From: Lachnospiraceae bacterium
GTDB lineage: Bacteria; Bacillota; Clostridia; Lachnospirales; Lachnospiraceae
DNA length: 64,000 nucleotides
Assembly (NCBI GenBank): GCA_016280395.1
Contig: JAEEGQ010000163.1
Location: forward strand, 23,197-87,196
Direction of reading: 5' to 3'
Both the position numbers and the translations under genes were made by a program. Numbering within the stretch: the first letter of the stretch is position 1; every line of letters starts with the position of its first letter. The notes beneath the pieces are model-generated. The model saw only the letters and a list, made by a program, of their open reading frames with translations. It searched no databases and was not told the origin of the DNA. Below, piece after piece: positions 30,229-40,666 of this stretch.

Positions 30229-31482
30229 TCAGATCTTCAGTATATCAGCAGCCTTTCCGAAAAACCTGAAGGCTTCTTTAGCTTTATCAAAATACAGCTC
30301 CTCTGCGCGTTCCATGGCTTCATTTAAGGACATCCCGCTGCTTTGGAGCGTAAATACTTCTTTAAGCCCAAGGCTCTTAAAATCTGTGTCTTTAGCCACA
30401 GAACCGCATATTGCATAAACGGGAACACCAAGCTTTTTTGCATGCAGAGCTATGCCCTGAACGGTCTTTCCGTTAAGGCTCTGGGCATCAAGCCTTCCCT
30501 CGCCCGTTATGACAAGATCCGCACCCGCAGCTATTTCGTCAAAGCGGGATAATTCAAGCACTGTCTCGATACCGGAGCGTATCTTTGCTTTTAACAGAAG
30601 TGCCAGGGCTGCCCCGAGACCTCCTGCCGCTCCCGCGCCCTTGAGCATATCCGGGTCGGTACCTGTCTTTCGTATAAGGACCTCCTTGTAATTCCGCATG
30701 CCCTTTTCAAGGCGTTCAAGCACAGGAACACGCGTTTTACCGTCTTTAGCCGCGTTATCTGCATCATTTACCGGTCCCGGCCCGTTCGCAGTGCCTCTAA
30801 GGCCGTTTTTGTCCGTATTGGCACATTTTTGCGGTCCGAAGGTAAACGTGGCGCCGTTCTCACCGCACAGCGGGTTTGTCACATCGCTCATGACAAAGAT
30901 CTCTGTCTGCTGCAGTCTTTCGTCAAGCCCCGAAATATCGATATCGTATACATCTTCAAGGTCATTGCCGCATCCTTCAAGCTCTTTTCCTTTTTTATCT
31001 AAAAATTTCGCACCCAAAGCCCTTAAAGCCCCCATGCCTCCGTCATTGGTGGCACTTCCGCCAAGGCCGGTATAAATTACCCTGATCCCCCTGCAAATGG
31101 CATCCCGTATAAGCTCCCCGGTACCAAAAGTCGAGGCGGCAAGCGGATCTCTTTCGCCTTTTTCAAGCAAAGCAAGCCCGGAAGCCACCGCTGTCTCGAT
31201 CACCGCAGCCTGTCTTTTTTCCTGTACTGAAAACGGATCGGTTACGATCCCGTAGACCGCATCAATCTCCCGTCCAAGCGGATCATGGGCTTTTGCCGTT
31301 ACCGTACTCCCGTTTACTGCGGACACAACGGCTTCGACAGTACCTTCACCACCATCCGCCGTTAACATTCCGATGCATTCCGCATCTTCAAAGGCCTCTT
31401 TCGCGGCCTTCGTCAAAAGCTCTGCTATCCTTTTGCTTGAAAGAGACCCCTTAAAAGAGTCAGATGCGAAAACAAAACGCAT
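30229..31482 (-). CDS. Glycerate kinase
   Basis: MRFVFASDSFKGSLSS, TADGGEGTVEA, GLGGSATNDGGMGAL, ITGEGRLDAQSLNGK. Confidence 0.93.
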   Translation of the reverse strand: MRFVFASDSFKGSLSSKRIAELLTKAAKEAFEDAECIGMLTADGGEGTVEAVVSAVNGSTVTAKAHDPLGREIDAVYGIVTDPFSVQEKRQAAVIETAVASGLALLEKGERDPLAASTFGTGELIRDAICRGIRVIYTGLGGSATNDGGMGALRALGAKFLDKKGKELEGCGNDLEDVYDIDISGLDERLQQTEIFVMSDVTNPLCGENGATFTFGPQKCANTDKNGLRGTANGPGPVNDADNAAKDGKTRVPVLERLEKGMRNYKEVLIRKTGTDPDMLKGAGAAGGLGAALALLLKAKIRSGIETVLELSRFDEIAAGADLVITGEGRLDAQSLNGKTVQGIALHAKKLGVPVYAICGSVAKDTDFKSLGLKEVFTLQSSGMSLNEAMERAEELYFDKAKEAFRFFGKAADILKI

Positions 31483-31483
31483 T

Positions 31484-32152
31484 TTATTCCACTCCGTACA
31501 TGTGCTTAAGAATCAGGCGTTGTGCCACCTCATCGCCGAACAGCTTCCTGACCTGGTTTACCGCAGGGCCGCCGTTTGAGAACAGCTTTTCGGCAAAATC
31601 CTTCACTTTGGCTTTTTTAGCTTCCTTATCGCAATCCGGAAGCTTTGCAAACTGGTCCGCATAGGTATCCGTATAGGCTTTTGCCGCATTAAAAAGCCTC
31701 TCGGAAACGCCTTTGCCCTTTTTATGATACGAGCACGGATAGAGAATCGGATCGTACCAGTGTGCCCCTTCCGAAACATAATCCTCAAGGTCTTTGTCCT
31801 TAGCCTTTATCGCGTCAAAGGCTTCAAGATATTCAGCGGGATAAGGCTCAAGCTGATCGTTGTAGAGTTCCGTTATCACGGTATCTTTTCCCATAACGGA
31901 CACGCGGTCTGTATTGATGAGCGGCGCATCCTTTGAAAAAGGCGCAAATACCACCGTTTCCATCTTCATGAGGCCAAACATTGCCTTCATGCTAAGCACG
32001 CAAAGGTGTCCCGCGCCTTCAACCTCATAAGACTCGGTAAAGAACTTGAACATGCTCTTTTTAAGGGTCGCATCCCCGCCTATGTCAAGCTTTTTGACAA
32101 CAAAGTCCTTTCCGAGACGTTCTCTCACCATTTTTCCTAATTCTTCTGACAT
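31484..32152 (-). CDS. Uncharacterised protein; weak resemblance to ferredoxin-dependent bilin reductase fold
   Basis: Central APLINTDRVSVMGKDTVITELYNDQ and C-terminal GPAVNQVRKLFGDEVAQRLILKHMYGVE. Confidence 0.4.
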   Translation of the reverse strand: MSEELGKMVRERLGKDFVVKKLDIGGDATLKKSMFKFFTESYEVEGAGHLCVLSMKAMFGLMKMETVVFAPFSKDAPLINTDRVSVMGKDTVITELYNDQLEPYPAEYLEAFDAIKAKDKDLEDYVSEGAHWYDPILYPCSYHKKGKGVSERLFNAAKAYTDTYADQFAKLPDCDKEAKKAKVKDFAEKLFSNGGPAVNQVRKLFGDEVAQRLILKHMYGVE

Positions 32153-32235
32153 AATTTACCCCCCCCATCGTAATTACTTTTAAGCGGTCTCCCGCTTCAA
32201 ACTATATGATAGCAGACTTGGGATAACAATTCCAT

Positions 32236-32268
32236 AAAAAAAACAGGCAATCTTTTAAGGATTGCCTG
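32236..32268 (-). terminator. Terminator downstream of trpA
   Basis: Minus strand CAGGCAATC-cttaaaa-GATTGCCTG-TTTTTTTTATGG. Confidence 0.8.
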
Positions 32269-32303
32269 CAGTAGCCGCCGTATTTTATGGAATCCGCTGC
32301 TTT

Positions 32304-33080
32304 TCACACAGCCCTCACAGCATTCTTCATGCTCCTTATGTACTCTTCGACGTACGCCGGTGCCTCTGTTCCGTATTTTTCAAAAAGCTTTACTATGGCG
32401 GAGCCGACTATCGCCCCGTCCGAAAGAGAGGCCATTTTCGCAGCCTGTTCCGGCGTGGATATTCCAAAGCCTATGGCACAGGGAACATCCGTGTTTTCGC
32501 GCACCACGTTCACGATAGATGCAATATCCGTTGTTATCTCCGTTCTTGTTCCCGTCACACCGAGGCTTGAAACTATGTAGATGAAGCCTTTTGCCTCTTT
32601 TGCGATCATTGCGATCCTGTTCTTTGATGTAGGCGCAATAAGCGATATCAGATCAACTCCGTACTTATCGCAGAGCGGCAGGAATTCCCCCTTTTCCTCG
32701 AAAGGAAGGTCCGGCAGGATCAGGCCGTTAATGCCCGTATCCGCGCAGTTTCTTATAAACCTTTCGGAGCCGTAGGAAAATACAACATTGGCATAGGTCA
32801 TGAAAACAAGGGGGACGGAAACATCGCTCCTTAAGTCTTTTACAAGGCCGAATATCCTGTCCGTTGTAACGCCGCCCCGGAGCGCGCGTAGGTTTGCGCC
32901 CTGAATTGTCGGTCCTTCTGCGGTTGGGTCCGAGAACGGTATCCCAAGCTCGATAAGATCCGCGCCGGCCCTTACAGCTGCCCTGACCGCTTCGGCAGTA
33001 GTTGAAAGGTCGGGATCTCCGCATGTGATGAACGGGATAAAAGCCTTTCCGTTTTCAAATGCTTTTTTTATATCACTCAT
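32304..33080 (-). CDS. trpA: Tryptophan synthase alpha subunit
   Basis: [43 protein letters not shown]. Confidence 0.96.
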   Translation of the reverse strand: MSDIKKAFENGKAFIPFITCGDPDLSTTAEAVRAAVRAGADLIELGIPFSDPTAEGPTIQGANLRALRGGVTTDRIFGLVKDLRSDVSVPLVFMTYANVVFSYGSERFIRNCADTGINGLILPDLPFEEKGEFLPLCDKYGVDLISLIAPTSKNRIAMIAKEAKGFIYIVSSLGVTGTRTEITTDIASIVNVVRENTDVPCAIGFGISTPEQAAKMASLSDGAIVGSAIVKLFEKYGTEAPAYVEEYIRSMKNAVRAV

Positions 33081-34263
33081 TGATATCCTCCCCTCTGTAA
33101 CGCGCTATCGCCGCACAGTCCTTATCGCCGCGGCCCGATATCGTTATTACGATCACCTTGTCCTTTTCCATCGCGGGCGCGAGTTTTCTTGCGTAAGCCA
33201 CTGCGTGAGCGGACTCGATCGCAGGGATTATGCCCTCTGTTCTAGAAAGATATTCAAAAGCCTCGACAGCTTCATCATCTGTTATCGCAACATATTCTGC
33301 GCGTCCGGTGTCATGCAGGTACGCGTGCTCCGGCCCGATGCCCGGGTAATCGAGCCCCGCGGAGATCGAGTAAACAGGGGCGATCTGACCGTATTCATCC
33401 TGACAGAAGTAGGATTTCATGCCGTGGAATATACCAAGTCGCCCGGTATTAATCGTTGCCGCCGTCTCAAAAGTGTCGATGCCGCGCCCCGCAGCCTCAC
33501 ATCCGATAAGTTTAACGCCCTCATCATTGATAAAGTGATAGAAGCTCCCGATGGCGTTTGAACCTCCGCCAACGCAGGCAATTACCGCATCAGGCAGCTT
33601 TCCTTCTTTTTCAAGTATCTGCTCCTTTATCTCCTTCGATATGACTGCCTGAAAATCACGGACTATAGTCGGAAACGGGTGCGGACCCATGACCGATCCG
33701 AGGCAGTAATGCGTATCTTCTATGCGTGACGTCCACTCGCGCATAGCCTCCGATACGGCATCCTTTAAGGTCGCCGTGCCAGTCTTTACCGGTATGACCT
33801 CCGCGCCGAGAAGCCTCATGCGGTAAACGTTCAGGGCCTGGCGTTTTGTGTCCTCTTCGCCCATAAAGACAACACATTCAAGGCCCATGAGAGCCGCGGC
33901 GGTTGCCGTTGCGACGCCGTGCTGACCGGCGCCGGTCTCCGCTATAAGACGTGTCTTTCCCATTTTCTTTGCAAGGAGGGCCTGACCGAGCACGTTGTTG
34001 ATCTTGTGGGCGCCCGTATGGTTCAGGTCTTCGCGCTTAAGGTATATCTTTGCTCCGCCAAGGTCCTTTGTCATCTTTTCAGCATAATAAAGCCTTGACG
34101 GCCTGCCTGCGTAATCGTTGAAAAGGGCCGTGAGTTCGCGGTTGAACTCTTCATCATCCTTATACCTGTTATACGCTGCCTCAAGCTCTATCACAGCATT
34201 CATCAGTGTTTCCGGAATATACCTGCCACCGTGTATTCCGAATCTCCCGTTAGGATCTGTCAT
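33073..34263 (-). CDS. trpB: Tryptophan synthase beta subunit
   Basis: [47 protein letters not shown]. Confidence 0.97.
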   Translation of the reverse strand: MTDPNGRFGIHGGRYIPETLMNAVIELEAAYNRYKDDEEFNRELTALFNDYAGRPSRLYYAEKMTKDLGGAKIYLKREDLNHTGAHKINNVLGQALLAKKMGKTRLIAETGAGQHGVATATAAALMGLECVVFMGEEDTKRQALNVYRMRLLGAEVIPVKTGTATLKDAVSEAMREWTSRIEDTHYCLGSVMGPHPFPTIVRDFQAVISKEIKEQILEKEGKLPDAVIACVGGGSNAIGSFYHFINDEGVKLIGCEAAGRGIDTFETAATINTGRLGIFHGMKSYFCQDEYGQIAPVYSISAGLDYPGIGPEHAYLHDTGRAEYVAITDDEAVEAFEYLSRTEGIIPAIESAHAVAYARKLAPAMEKDKVIVITISGRGDKDCAAIARYRGEDINE

Positions 34264-34304
34264 CTTTTTTCTCCTTTTCCCGTTTTACCGGATATTATAC
34301 ACTT

Positions 34305-34913
34305 TTATGATCTTTGGGCTTCTCTCACATTAATGGCAAATGCCTGCATTTTTACCTTGTCCTTCACTCCGTCCGTTTCGATCCCGGAGCTTACATCAAC
34401 TGCAAAAGGAACAAGTTTTACCACAGCTTCGCGCACATTTTCGGGATTCAGCCCCCCTGCCAGGAAATACGGTCTGTTAACCGCTTCGAGCAGCTTCCAG
34501 TCAAAGCATTTTCCCGTGCCCTGTCCCGAATCCAGCAGGATATAGTCGGCTTTTGACTCACAGGATCTTCTTATATCCTCATCGTTTTTTATCCTGAAAG
34601 CCTGTATCAGGGGCTTGTCGGTAAAGTGCCGGAGAGTCTTGATATATTCATCATCTTCGTTTCCGTGAAGCTGGGCTATGTCTATCACGCCCGTTTTCAG
34701 AAGCTCTGCCACCGTTTCCGGCTGTTCGTCCGTAAACACGCCCACCGCAGTGATACCCGGATCGAGCATTTTCTTTAACTCCAAAGCCTGCTCCCTGTTC
34801 ACAAATCTTCTGCTCTTCTTTGCAAACACAAAGCCCGCGTAATCGGGTTTCAGCCTGTTTGCTTCAAGGATATCGTCAGGGCGTGTAAGCCCGCAGAATT
34901 TGATCTTTACCAT
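34305..34913 (-). CDS. trpF: Phosphoribosylanthranilate isomerase
   Basis: KFCGLTRPDD, AQLHGNEDDEYI, AGGLNPENVREAV, DVSSGIET. Confidence 0.95.
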   Translation of the reverse strand: MVKIKFCGLTRPDDILEANRLKPDYAGFVFAKKSRRFVNREQALELKKMLDPGITAVGVFTDEQPETVAELLKTGVIDIAQLHGNEDDEYIKTLRHFTDKPLIQAFRIKNDEDIRRSCESKADYILLDSGQGTGKCFDWKLLEAVNRPYFLAGGLNPENVREAVVKLVPFAVDVSSGIETDGVKDKVKMQAFAINVREAQRS

Positions 34914-34914
34914 A

Positions 34915-35748
34915 TCAGCCCTTCAATTCCAGTAATTTGGCTCTTTTGTCCGGTGCCCTCATAAGCGTTTCTCCGACAAGTACCGCATCTGCGCCAATTT
35001 CCTTTAGTTTTCTTATGTCTTCGGCGTTTTTTACGCCGCTCTCCGACACAAACACCACATCTTTCGGGATAAGTTCGCGAAGGCGTCTGCTGTTTTCGGT
35101 ATCAACTGTGAAATCTTTAAGATTCCTGTTGTTTACACCGACTACCCTTGCACCTGCCAAAAGCGCCGTCTTAACTTCATTTTCATCATGTGCTTCCACA
35201 AGTGCGGAAATACCAAGTGAATCACAGATATCAATATATCTGTGCAGCTTCTCTTCGTCAAGGAGCGCGCAGATGAGAAGAACTGCCGAAGCCCCAAGAA
35301 GCTTTGCTTCATAGATCATATATTCATCCACCGTGAAATCCTTGCGAAGGCAGGGTATCGATATTTCTGCCGCTATCTCGTTCAAATGCCCGGTGCTGCC
35401 CAAAAACCAGCGGGGTTCGGTAAGGACGGAAATGCAGTCTGCACCGGCAGCTTCGTATTCCTTTGCGATCTCGCGGTACGGATATTCTTCAGCGATAAGA
35501 CCTTTTGACGGTGATGCCTTTTTACATTCGCAGATAAACGAAAGGCCGGGCTTTTTTAATGCTTTTTCAAATGTAAAGTCTGCCGTTTTACAGGGAAACT
35601 TTGGGACTTTGTCGCCGTTCTCCCTTTCCGCAAGCTCTTTCTGTCTTATTTCATATGCTTTTGTCTGCATCTCTTCCGCGGAACAGATCTTTTTCGCTTC
35701 CTTTACCCGCTCTTTTGCATATTCCGCAATCTTTTCAAGAATTGTCAT
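34915..35748 (-). CDS. trpC: Indole-3-glycerol phosphate synthase
   Basis: FICECKKASPSKGLI, VGVNNRNLKDFTVD, VSESGVKNAEDI. Confidence 0.96.
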   Translation of the reverse strand: MTILEKIAEYAKERVKEAKKICSAEEMQTKAYEIRQKELAERENGDKVPKFPCKTADFTFEKALKKPGLSFICECKKASPSKGLIAEEYPYREIAKEYEAAGADCISVLTEPRWFLGSTGHLNEIAAEISIPCLRKDFTVDEYMIYEAKLLGASAVLLICALLDEEKLHRYIDICDSLGISALVEAHDENEVKTALLAGARVVGVNNRNLKDFTVDTENSRRLRELIPKDVVFVSESGVKNAEDIRKLKEIGADAVLVGETLMRAPDKRAKLLELKG

Positions 35749-35800
35749 ATCGTCTCCGTGTCCGGGCCGTTTTTCCGGACTATAATATGCTTTTTTAGGC

Positions 35801-36823
35801 TCATTCCGGCCTGTTGCTCACTTCGATGAGTTTTTCAAGGGTCTCAAGGGCTTTTCCTGAATCGATGAGCTCTGCTGCAAGCTTTACGCCTTCCTTCATA
35901 CTCCCGGCCTTTCCGCCGATATAAAGGGCTGCGCCTGCGTTAAGGAGCACTGCGTTCCTCTTGTGGCCCTTTGCGCCTTTGAGGATATCCCTTGTTATCT
36001 TCGCGTTTTCTTCCGGGGTACCGCCTTTAAGATCATCCTTTGTGCAGCGTTCAAAGCCGAAATCCTCGGGTTTTATGACATAAGGCTTTACCCAGCCTTC
36101 CCTTATCTCACAGACCGTTGTGGGTGAGCTCATCGATATCTCATCAAGCTTATCCTGGCCGTAAACTACCATGCCGCGCTTTATCCCAAGGCTTATCAGC
36201 ACCTGTGCGAGCGGCTCGACAAGATAATCATCATACACTCCGAGGAGCTGCATAGAAGGGGTTCCCGGATTAGTTAAGGGCCCGAGGATATTGAACACGG
36301 TACGGAACCCGAGCTCTTTTCGGATGGCTCCCACATATTTCATTGAGGTATGATATTTCTGTGCGAAAAAGAAGCACATTCCGACTTCGTCAAGAAGTTC
36401 CCTGCATCGTTCCGGGCTTTGCTGGATGTTTACGCCGAGAGCCTCAAGGCAGTCTGCCGTTCCGCATTTTGATGAAGCCGCCCTGTTGCCGTGTTTTGCG
36501 ACTCTCATGCCGCCTGCCGCAGCCACTATTGCCGAAGTAGTCGAGATGTTGAAGCTGTGGGCGTTATCACCGCCCGTTCCGACGATCTCGAAAAGATCGG
36601 GACCTGCTTCCACTTTGGTTGCGTGATCGCGCATTGCTGCGGCGCAGCCCGCGATCTCTTCCGTTGTTTCCGCGCGGGCGCTCTTTGTTGAAAGCGCTGC
36701 GAGGAATGCGGCATTCTGTGTAGCGGAGGTCTCCCCGCTCATTATCTCGTTCATTACCTTGTAGGCCTCATCATATGTAAGGTCTTCCTTGTTTACTATC
36801 TTGACGATCGCTTCTTTTATCAT
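35801..36823 (-). CDS. trpD: Anthranilate phosphoribosyltransferase
   Basis: [41 protein letters not shown]. Confidence 0.97.
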   Translation of the reverse strand: MIKEAIVKIVNKEDLTYDEAYKVMNEIMSGETSATQNAAFLAALSTKSARAETTEEIAGCAAAMRDHATKVEAGPDLFEIVGTGGDNAHSFNISTTSAIVAAAGGMRVAKHGNRAASSKCGTADCLEALGVNIQQSPERCRELLDEVGMCFFFAQKYHTSMKYVGAIRKELGFRTVFNILGPLTNPGTPSMQLLGVYDDYLVEPLAQVLISLGIKRGMVVYGQDKLDEISMSSPTTVCEIREGWVKPYVIKPEDFGFERCTKDDLKGGTPEENAKITRDILKGAKGHKRNAVLLNAGAALYIGGKAGSMKEGVKLAAELIDSGKALETLEKLIEVSNRPE

Positions 36824-36883
36824 GGTTTTTCTCCTGTCTGTATGTTTTTGCCCAAAGCATGTTGATTTTTGTCTGATCTCTTA

Positions 36884-37456
36884 TCAGACTGTCACTTTTA
36901 GAAAATTCTTTAACATCTGTCTGCCGTCCGGTGTAAGGATCGATTCCGGATGGAACTGTACTCCGAATATGGGATACTCCCTGTGTTTAACCGCCATTAC
37001 CTCATTGTCCGCGGTCCTTGCGACGATCTCAAGCTCCGCAGGCAATGTATCTGCAGCAGCTGCAAGCGAATGGTATCTCCCAACCTTCGCGAATCGCGGA
37101 ATGCCCTCGAAAAGGCTGCAATCTGCGGAAAATTCAACCTCCGACTGTTTGCCGTGCATAAGCTGTTTCGCGTAAGTAACGGTTGCGCCGAACGCCATGC
37201 ATATGGCCTGGTGTCCAAGGCATACGCCAAGCAGCGGTATCTCTTTCCCGAGAGTCTTTGCGGCTTCCACGATGATCCCCGCATTTTCTGGACGTCCCGG
37301 TCCCGGAGACAGTATTATGTGCGACGGCTTCAGCTGTCTTATCTCTTCTATGGTCATCCCGTCATTGCGGATCACTTTTATATCGGGATCAAGCTCGCCG
37401 ACCAGCTGAAACAGGTTATAAGAAAAGCTGTCGTAATTGTCTATCAGCAGTATCAT
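36884..37456 (-). CDS. trpG: Anthranilate synthase component II (glutamine amidotransferase)
   Basis: IDNYDSFSYNLFQLVGE, LSPGPGRPENAG, GVCLGHQAI, GVQFHPESI. Confidence 0.96.
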   Translation of the reverse strand: MILLIDNYDSFSYNLFQLVGELDPDIKVIRNDGMTIEEIRQLKPSHIILSPGPGRPENAGIIVEAAKTLGKEIPLLGVCLGHQAICMAFGATVTYAKQLMHGKQSEVEFSADCSLFEGIPRFAKVGRYHSLAAAADTLPAELEIVARTADNEVMAVKHREYPIFGVQFHPESILTPDGRQMLKNFLKVTV

Positions 37457-37467
37457 GACCTTCCTCC

Positions 37468-38946
37468 CTAAAACTCATCTTCCTGTGCGGCTTCGAGCGC
37501 CTTTAAGGATGCTTTGGCCTTGTTCAGGCACTCCTCGTATTCCTTTTCGGGAACCGAATCGGCTACTATTCCTGCGCCGCTCCTGACAAATACTTTCCCG
37601 TTTTTCTTATATATGATACGAATTGCAATGCATGTATCCATATTTCCTGAGAAATCGATATATCCGATGGCCCCGCCGTATATTCCTCTTTTGTTGTTCT
37701 CAAGCTCACCGATAAGCTGGCAGGCTCTTATCTTCGGCGCTCCTGAGAGCGTTCCCGCCGGCAGCACCGCCTCTATTGCGTCAAGGGCATCCTTATCTTT
37801 ACGGATCTCGCCGCGGACTGTTGAACCGATATGCATCACATGGGAAAAGCGCTCTGTCGAATGAAGTTTTTCAACCTCAACGGTACCGAATTCACTTATC
37901 TTTCCAAGGTCGTTCCTTCCGAGGTCAACAAGCATGTTATGCTCTGCAAGCTCCTTTTCATCGGCAAGAAGCTCTGCTTCAAGCTCTTCGTCCTCTTCTT
38001 TTGTCTTTCCGCGCGGCCTCGTTCCCGCAAGAGGGAAAGTATGGAGCACACCGTCTTCAAGCTTTACGAGCGTCTCCGGAGAGGCACCGGCCACCTCTAT
38101 ATCCGTTCCGGAAAAATAAAACATATACGGGGAAGGATTTATGGTCCTCAACACCCTGTAAGTGTTTAAGAGACTTCCTTCAAAAGGGGCAGAAAGCCTG
38201 TTTGAAAGCACTATCTGAAAGATCTCGCCCTCATAGATGTATTTCTTGGCCTTCTCCACCATCTCACAGTATTCTTCCTTCGAAAACAGCGGAGTGACTT
38301 CGCCGGTGAGCTTTCCCGACGGCTCATTCTTCTTTTCCCCGCGTTTTAACAGGTCTATAAGCTGTCTCAGCTCCCAGACTGCCTTGTTGTAATTTGTCTC
38401 GGGCTCGTCAAGATGCATGTTTGCGATCAGTATTATCTTCTGGCGTATGTTGTCAAAAGCGATGACTTTGTCAAAGAGCATCAGGTCGACATCCTTGAAG
38501 TTCTCTGTATCCTTTGCGCCCGTTTTGACGCTTGGCTCGCTGTACTGCAGGTAATCGAAAGCAAAATATCCTACCAGTCCTCCGGTAAAGGTGGGCAGGT
38601 AATCAAATCTCGGGCTTTTATAGCCTGAAAGCACTTTTCTCAGGTAATCCGCAGGATTTCCGGTCACATATTTGATCTTTCCCGCATCCAGAACACCGTT
38701 AACGGTCCCGCCTATGCAGGTTATTGCCATTGTGGGATCGAAACCTAAGAAAGTGTAGCGTCCCCATGTTTCGTCTGCCTGTGCGGATTCAAGCATATAG
38801 CAGTGTTTTGAGACATTCTTCAAAACACGCATGGCCTCGATCGGTGTTATAAAATCCGAAAGTATCTCACAGCTTACCGGAAGGACATCATAAATGCCTT
38901 TTGCCGCGATCTTTTCCACTTCTTCAAATTCCGGTAAAAATTTCAT
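37468..38946 (-). CDS. trpE: Anthranilate synthase component I
   Basis: [54 protein letters not shown]; start at [10 protein letters not shown]. Confidence 0.95.
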   Translation of the reverse strand: MKFLPEFEEVEKIAAKGIYDVLPVSCEILSDFITPIEAMRVLKNVSKHCYMLESAQADETWGRYTFLGFDPTMAITCIGGTVNGVLDAGKIKYVTGNPADYLRKVLSGYKSPRFDYLPTFTGGLVGYFAFDYLQYSEPSVKTGAKDTENFKDVDLMLFDKVIAFDNIRQKIILIANMHLDEPETNYNKAVWELRQLIDLLKRGEKKNEPSGKLTGEVTPLFSKEEYCEMVEKAKKYIYEGEIFQIVLSNRLSAPFEGSLLNTYRVLRTINPSPYMFYFSGTDIEVAGASPETLVKLEDGVLHTFPLAGTRPRGKTKEEDEELEAELLADEKELAEHNMLVDLGRNDLGKISEFGTVEVEKLHSTERFSHVMHIGSTVRGEIRKDKDALDAIEAVLPAGTLSGAPKIRACQLIGELENNKRGIYGGAIGYIDFSGNMDTCIAIRIIYKKNGKVFVRSGAGIVADSVPEKEYEECLNKAKASLKALEAAQEDEF

Positions 38947-39034
38947 TTGGTACCTCCTTGTTGAAATGATGTACTTTTGCTTTGAAGCCTTTCTGACAAG
39001 CAGGTTTGCGGGCTTTACCACAACGCCGGAGGAA

Positions 39035-39310
39035 TAAAAAAGTCCCTGACAGAAAAACTTCTGTCAAGGACGAATAAACTATATCCGCGGTACCACCTTG
39101 ATTCACGAAAGATCGTGCGCTTAGCGGGATACTGACATACCCCCGGCAAATAACGTCTGCCTCACGTCGCAGAATACTCGGTCCGAAAGACCTTTGACTG
39201 CGCCCTCCGCGGTCCATTTGACAACTTGTTTCCTGCCCGGATCTCAGCTCCCCGGACTCTCTGTATGGGCATCACTGCCTTTATCTCCGCTTCAACGGTT
39301 TAGTTTATTG
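39035..39310 (-). ncRNA. T-box leader for trp operon (Trp specifier UGG)
   Basis: T-box motif AAGGTGGTACCGCG (plus 39086-39099), terminator hairpin GTCCTTGACAGAAG..CTGTCAGGGAC+T6 (39035-39071), candidate UGG specifier at 39214-39216 (AAATGGACCGCG). Confidence 0.92.
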
Positions 39311-39321
39311 AATTTTTAATC

Positions 39322-39350
39322 ATGATAACAATACATTGTCTGATTGTCAA
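39322..39350 (-). promoter_or_regulatory. Sigma-A type promoter of the trp operon
   Basis: TTGACA - 17 bp - TATCAT on minus strand. Confidence 0.8.
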
Positions 39351-39447
39351 TAATAATTTTTTATTTCACATACTGTTCACAGATCGTTTTCTTAAATGCC
39401 GTGTCCCCGTATCGGATCAGTGCGGTTTAACAACCTGAGCCACAGCC

Positions 39448-40440
39448 TCAGTCGGCTTTGATAAGCGAATCGCCTATCACCCTTATCAGCGCAAAGAGAA
39501 CGCCCGATACGGCCCAGATGATCCATGTGCGGTCCCAGCGCTGTGTTAAGAAGCTTACTGCAAGGTACATCACGGTTATAAACATCCAGTATATGGACGA
39601 AAGCTTTGCAAGCTTATCGTCCTTCATCTTTTTTTCGGGTGTATAATCACCTTCCTGCAGAAGCGCCTTATAGGCACTATTTACGCCGCAGATCGCGATG
39701 AACAGATATACTGCAACGCCGACAAGCAAAAGCAGCAGGCATACCATACTGACGATCACAAAGGCCGGCAGTCCCATGACGGCACAGATAACAAGCGGAA
39801 CACAGCTCAGGATGCACAAAAGAACACCAATCGTAAGAGCCCTTGTATAAATGGGTTCGCTGGCAGCCATGCGTTCCTTCACCATCCCGTCAACACCGTA
39901 TTCGGTCTCAAAAGCATCATGCTCGATGAACTCAAACGCAGAAAGTCTGCCATGATTTGTTATGAATAAAAACACTGCAATGCCAAGCTGTGCAAAAAGG
40001 CAGAGCAGACCGATGGCAACAGCAACATTCTGTGATATCGGCAATATACCGCCATCCTGAAGTCCCGCAAGAAGGATAAGGATCACCGGGCAGGTCACAC
40101 AAAGGAATGCACCAAGAGCGATCTTTGGAAGGACATTCTTTTTGATCGAGATATACTCCGAAGCTTCTTCAAGAGAAACTTTTCTTAAAGCTGATCCCGG
40201 ATCGTTCTCTGTAATATGTGAAGGCGCTGCGGTCTCCGGTTCCATTTCGTCTTTTAACAGGTAATCGGTACTTACATTGAATATTTCCGCCATCTTAAGG
40301 ATCTTCTGAAGATCCGGAATGCTTTGGGCACTCTCCCATTTTGAGACCGACTGTCTTGACACGTTGAGCATTTCCGCAAGTTCTTCCTGCGACCAGCCGT
40401 TCTTTTTTCTTTCGTTGATTATCTTGTCCGCTAATATCAT
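39448..40440 (-). CDS. XRE-family HTH regulator with C-terminal transmembrane helices
   Basis: WSQEELAEMLNVSRQSVSKWESAQSIPDLQKILKMAEIFNVSTDYLL; several hydrophobic helices; start at MILADK. Confidence 0.88.
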   Translation of the reverse strand: MILADKIINERKKNGWSQEELAEMLNVSRQSVSKWESAQSIPDLQKILKMAEIFNVSTDYLLKDEMEPETAAPSHITENDPGSALRKVSLEEASEYISIKKNVLPKIALGAFLCVTCPVILILLAGLQDGGILPISQNVAVAIGLLCLFAQLGIAVFLFITNHGRLSAFEFIEHDAFETEYGVDGMVKERMAASEPIYTRALTIGVLLCILSCVPLVICAVMGLPAFVIVSMVCLLLLLVGVAVYLFIAICGVNSAYKALLQEGDYTPEKKMKDDKLAKLSSIYWMFITVMYLAVSFLTQRWDRTWIIWAVSGVLFALIRVIGDSLIKAD

Positions 40441-40666
40441 GATTTTCCTTTCCGTACAGCTTTCATGCAATATAAAAAAGAACTTACATTTGGTCTGTAC
40501 TGTCAGCTTTTGTTTTTCTGTCCGTGAACGGACATGTTTTTTTCTTTGTTCGAACAAGCCGACAATAACATTTTCTCCGGTTGCATTCCATAAATCCGCC
40601 TTTTCAATTTGTCAACCACCGGTTGCAAATTCAGTATTTGGCGGCAACTTAAAGGAGCAACCCTGC

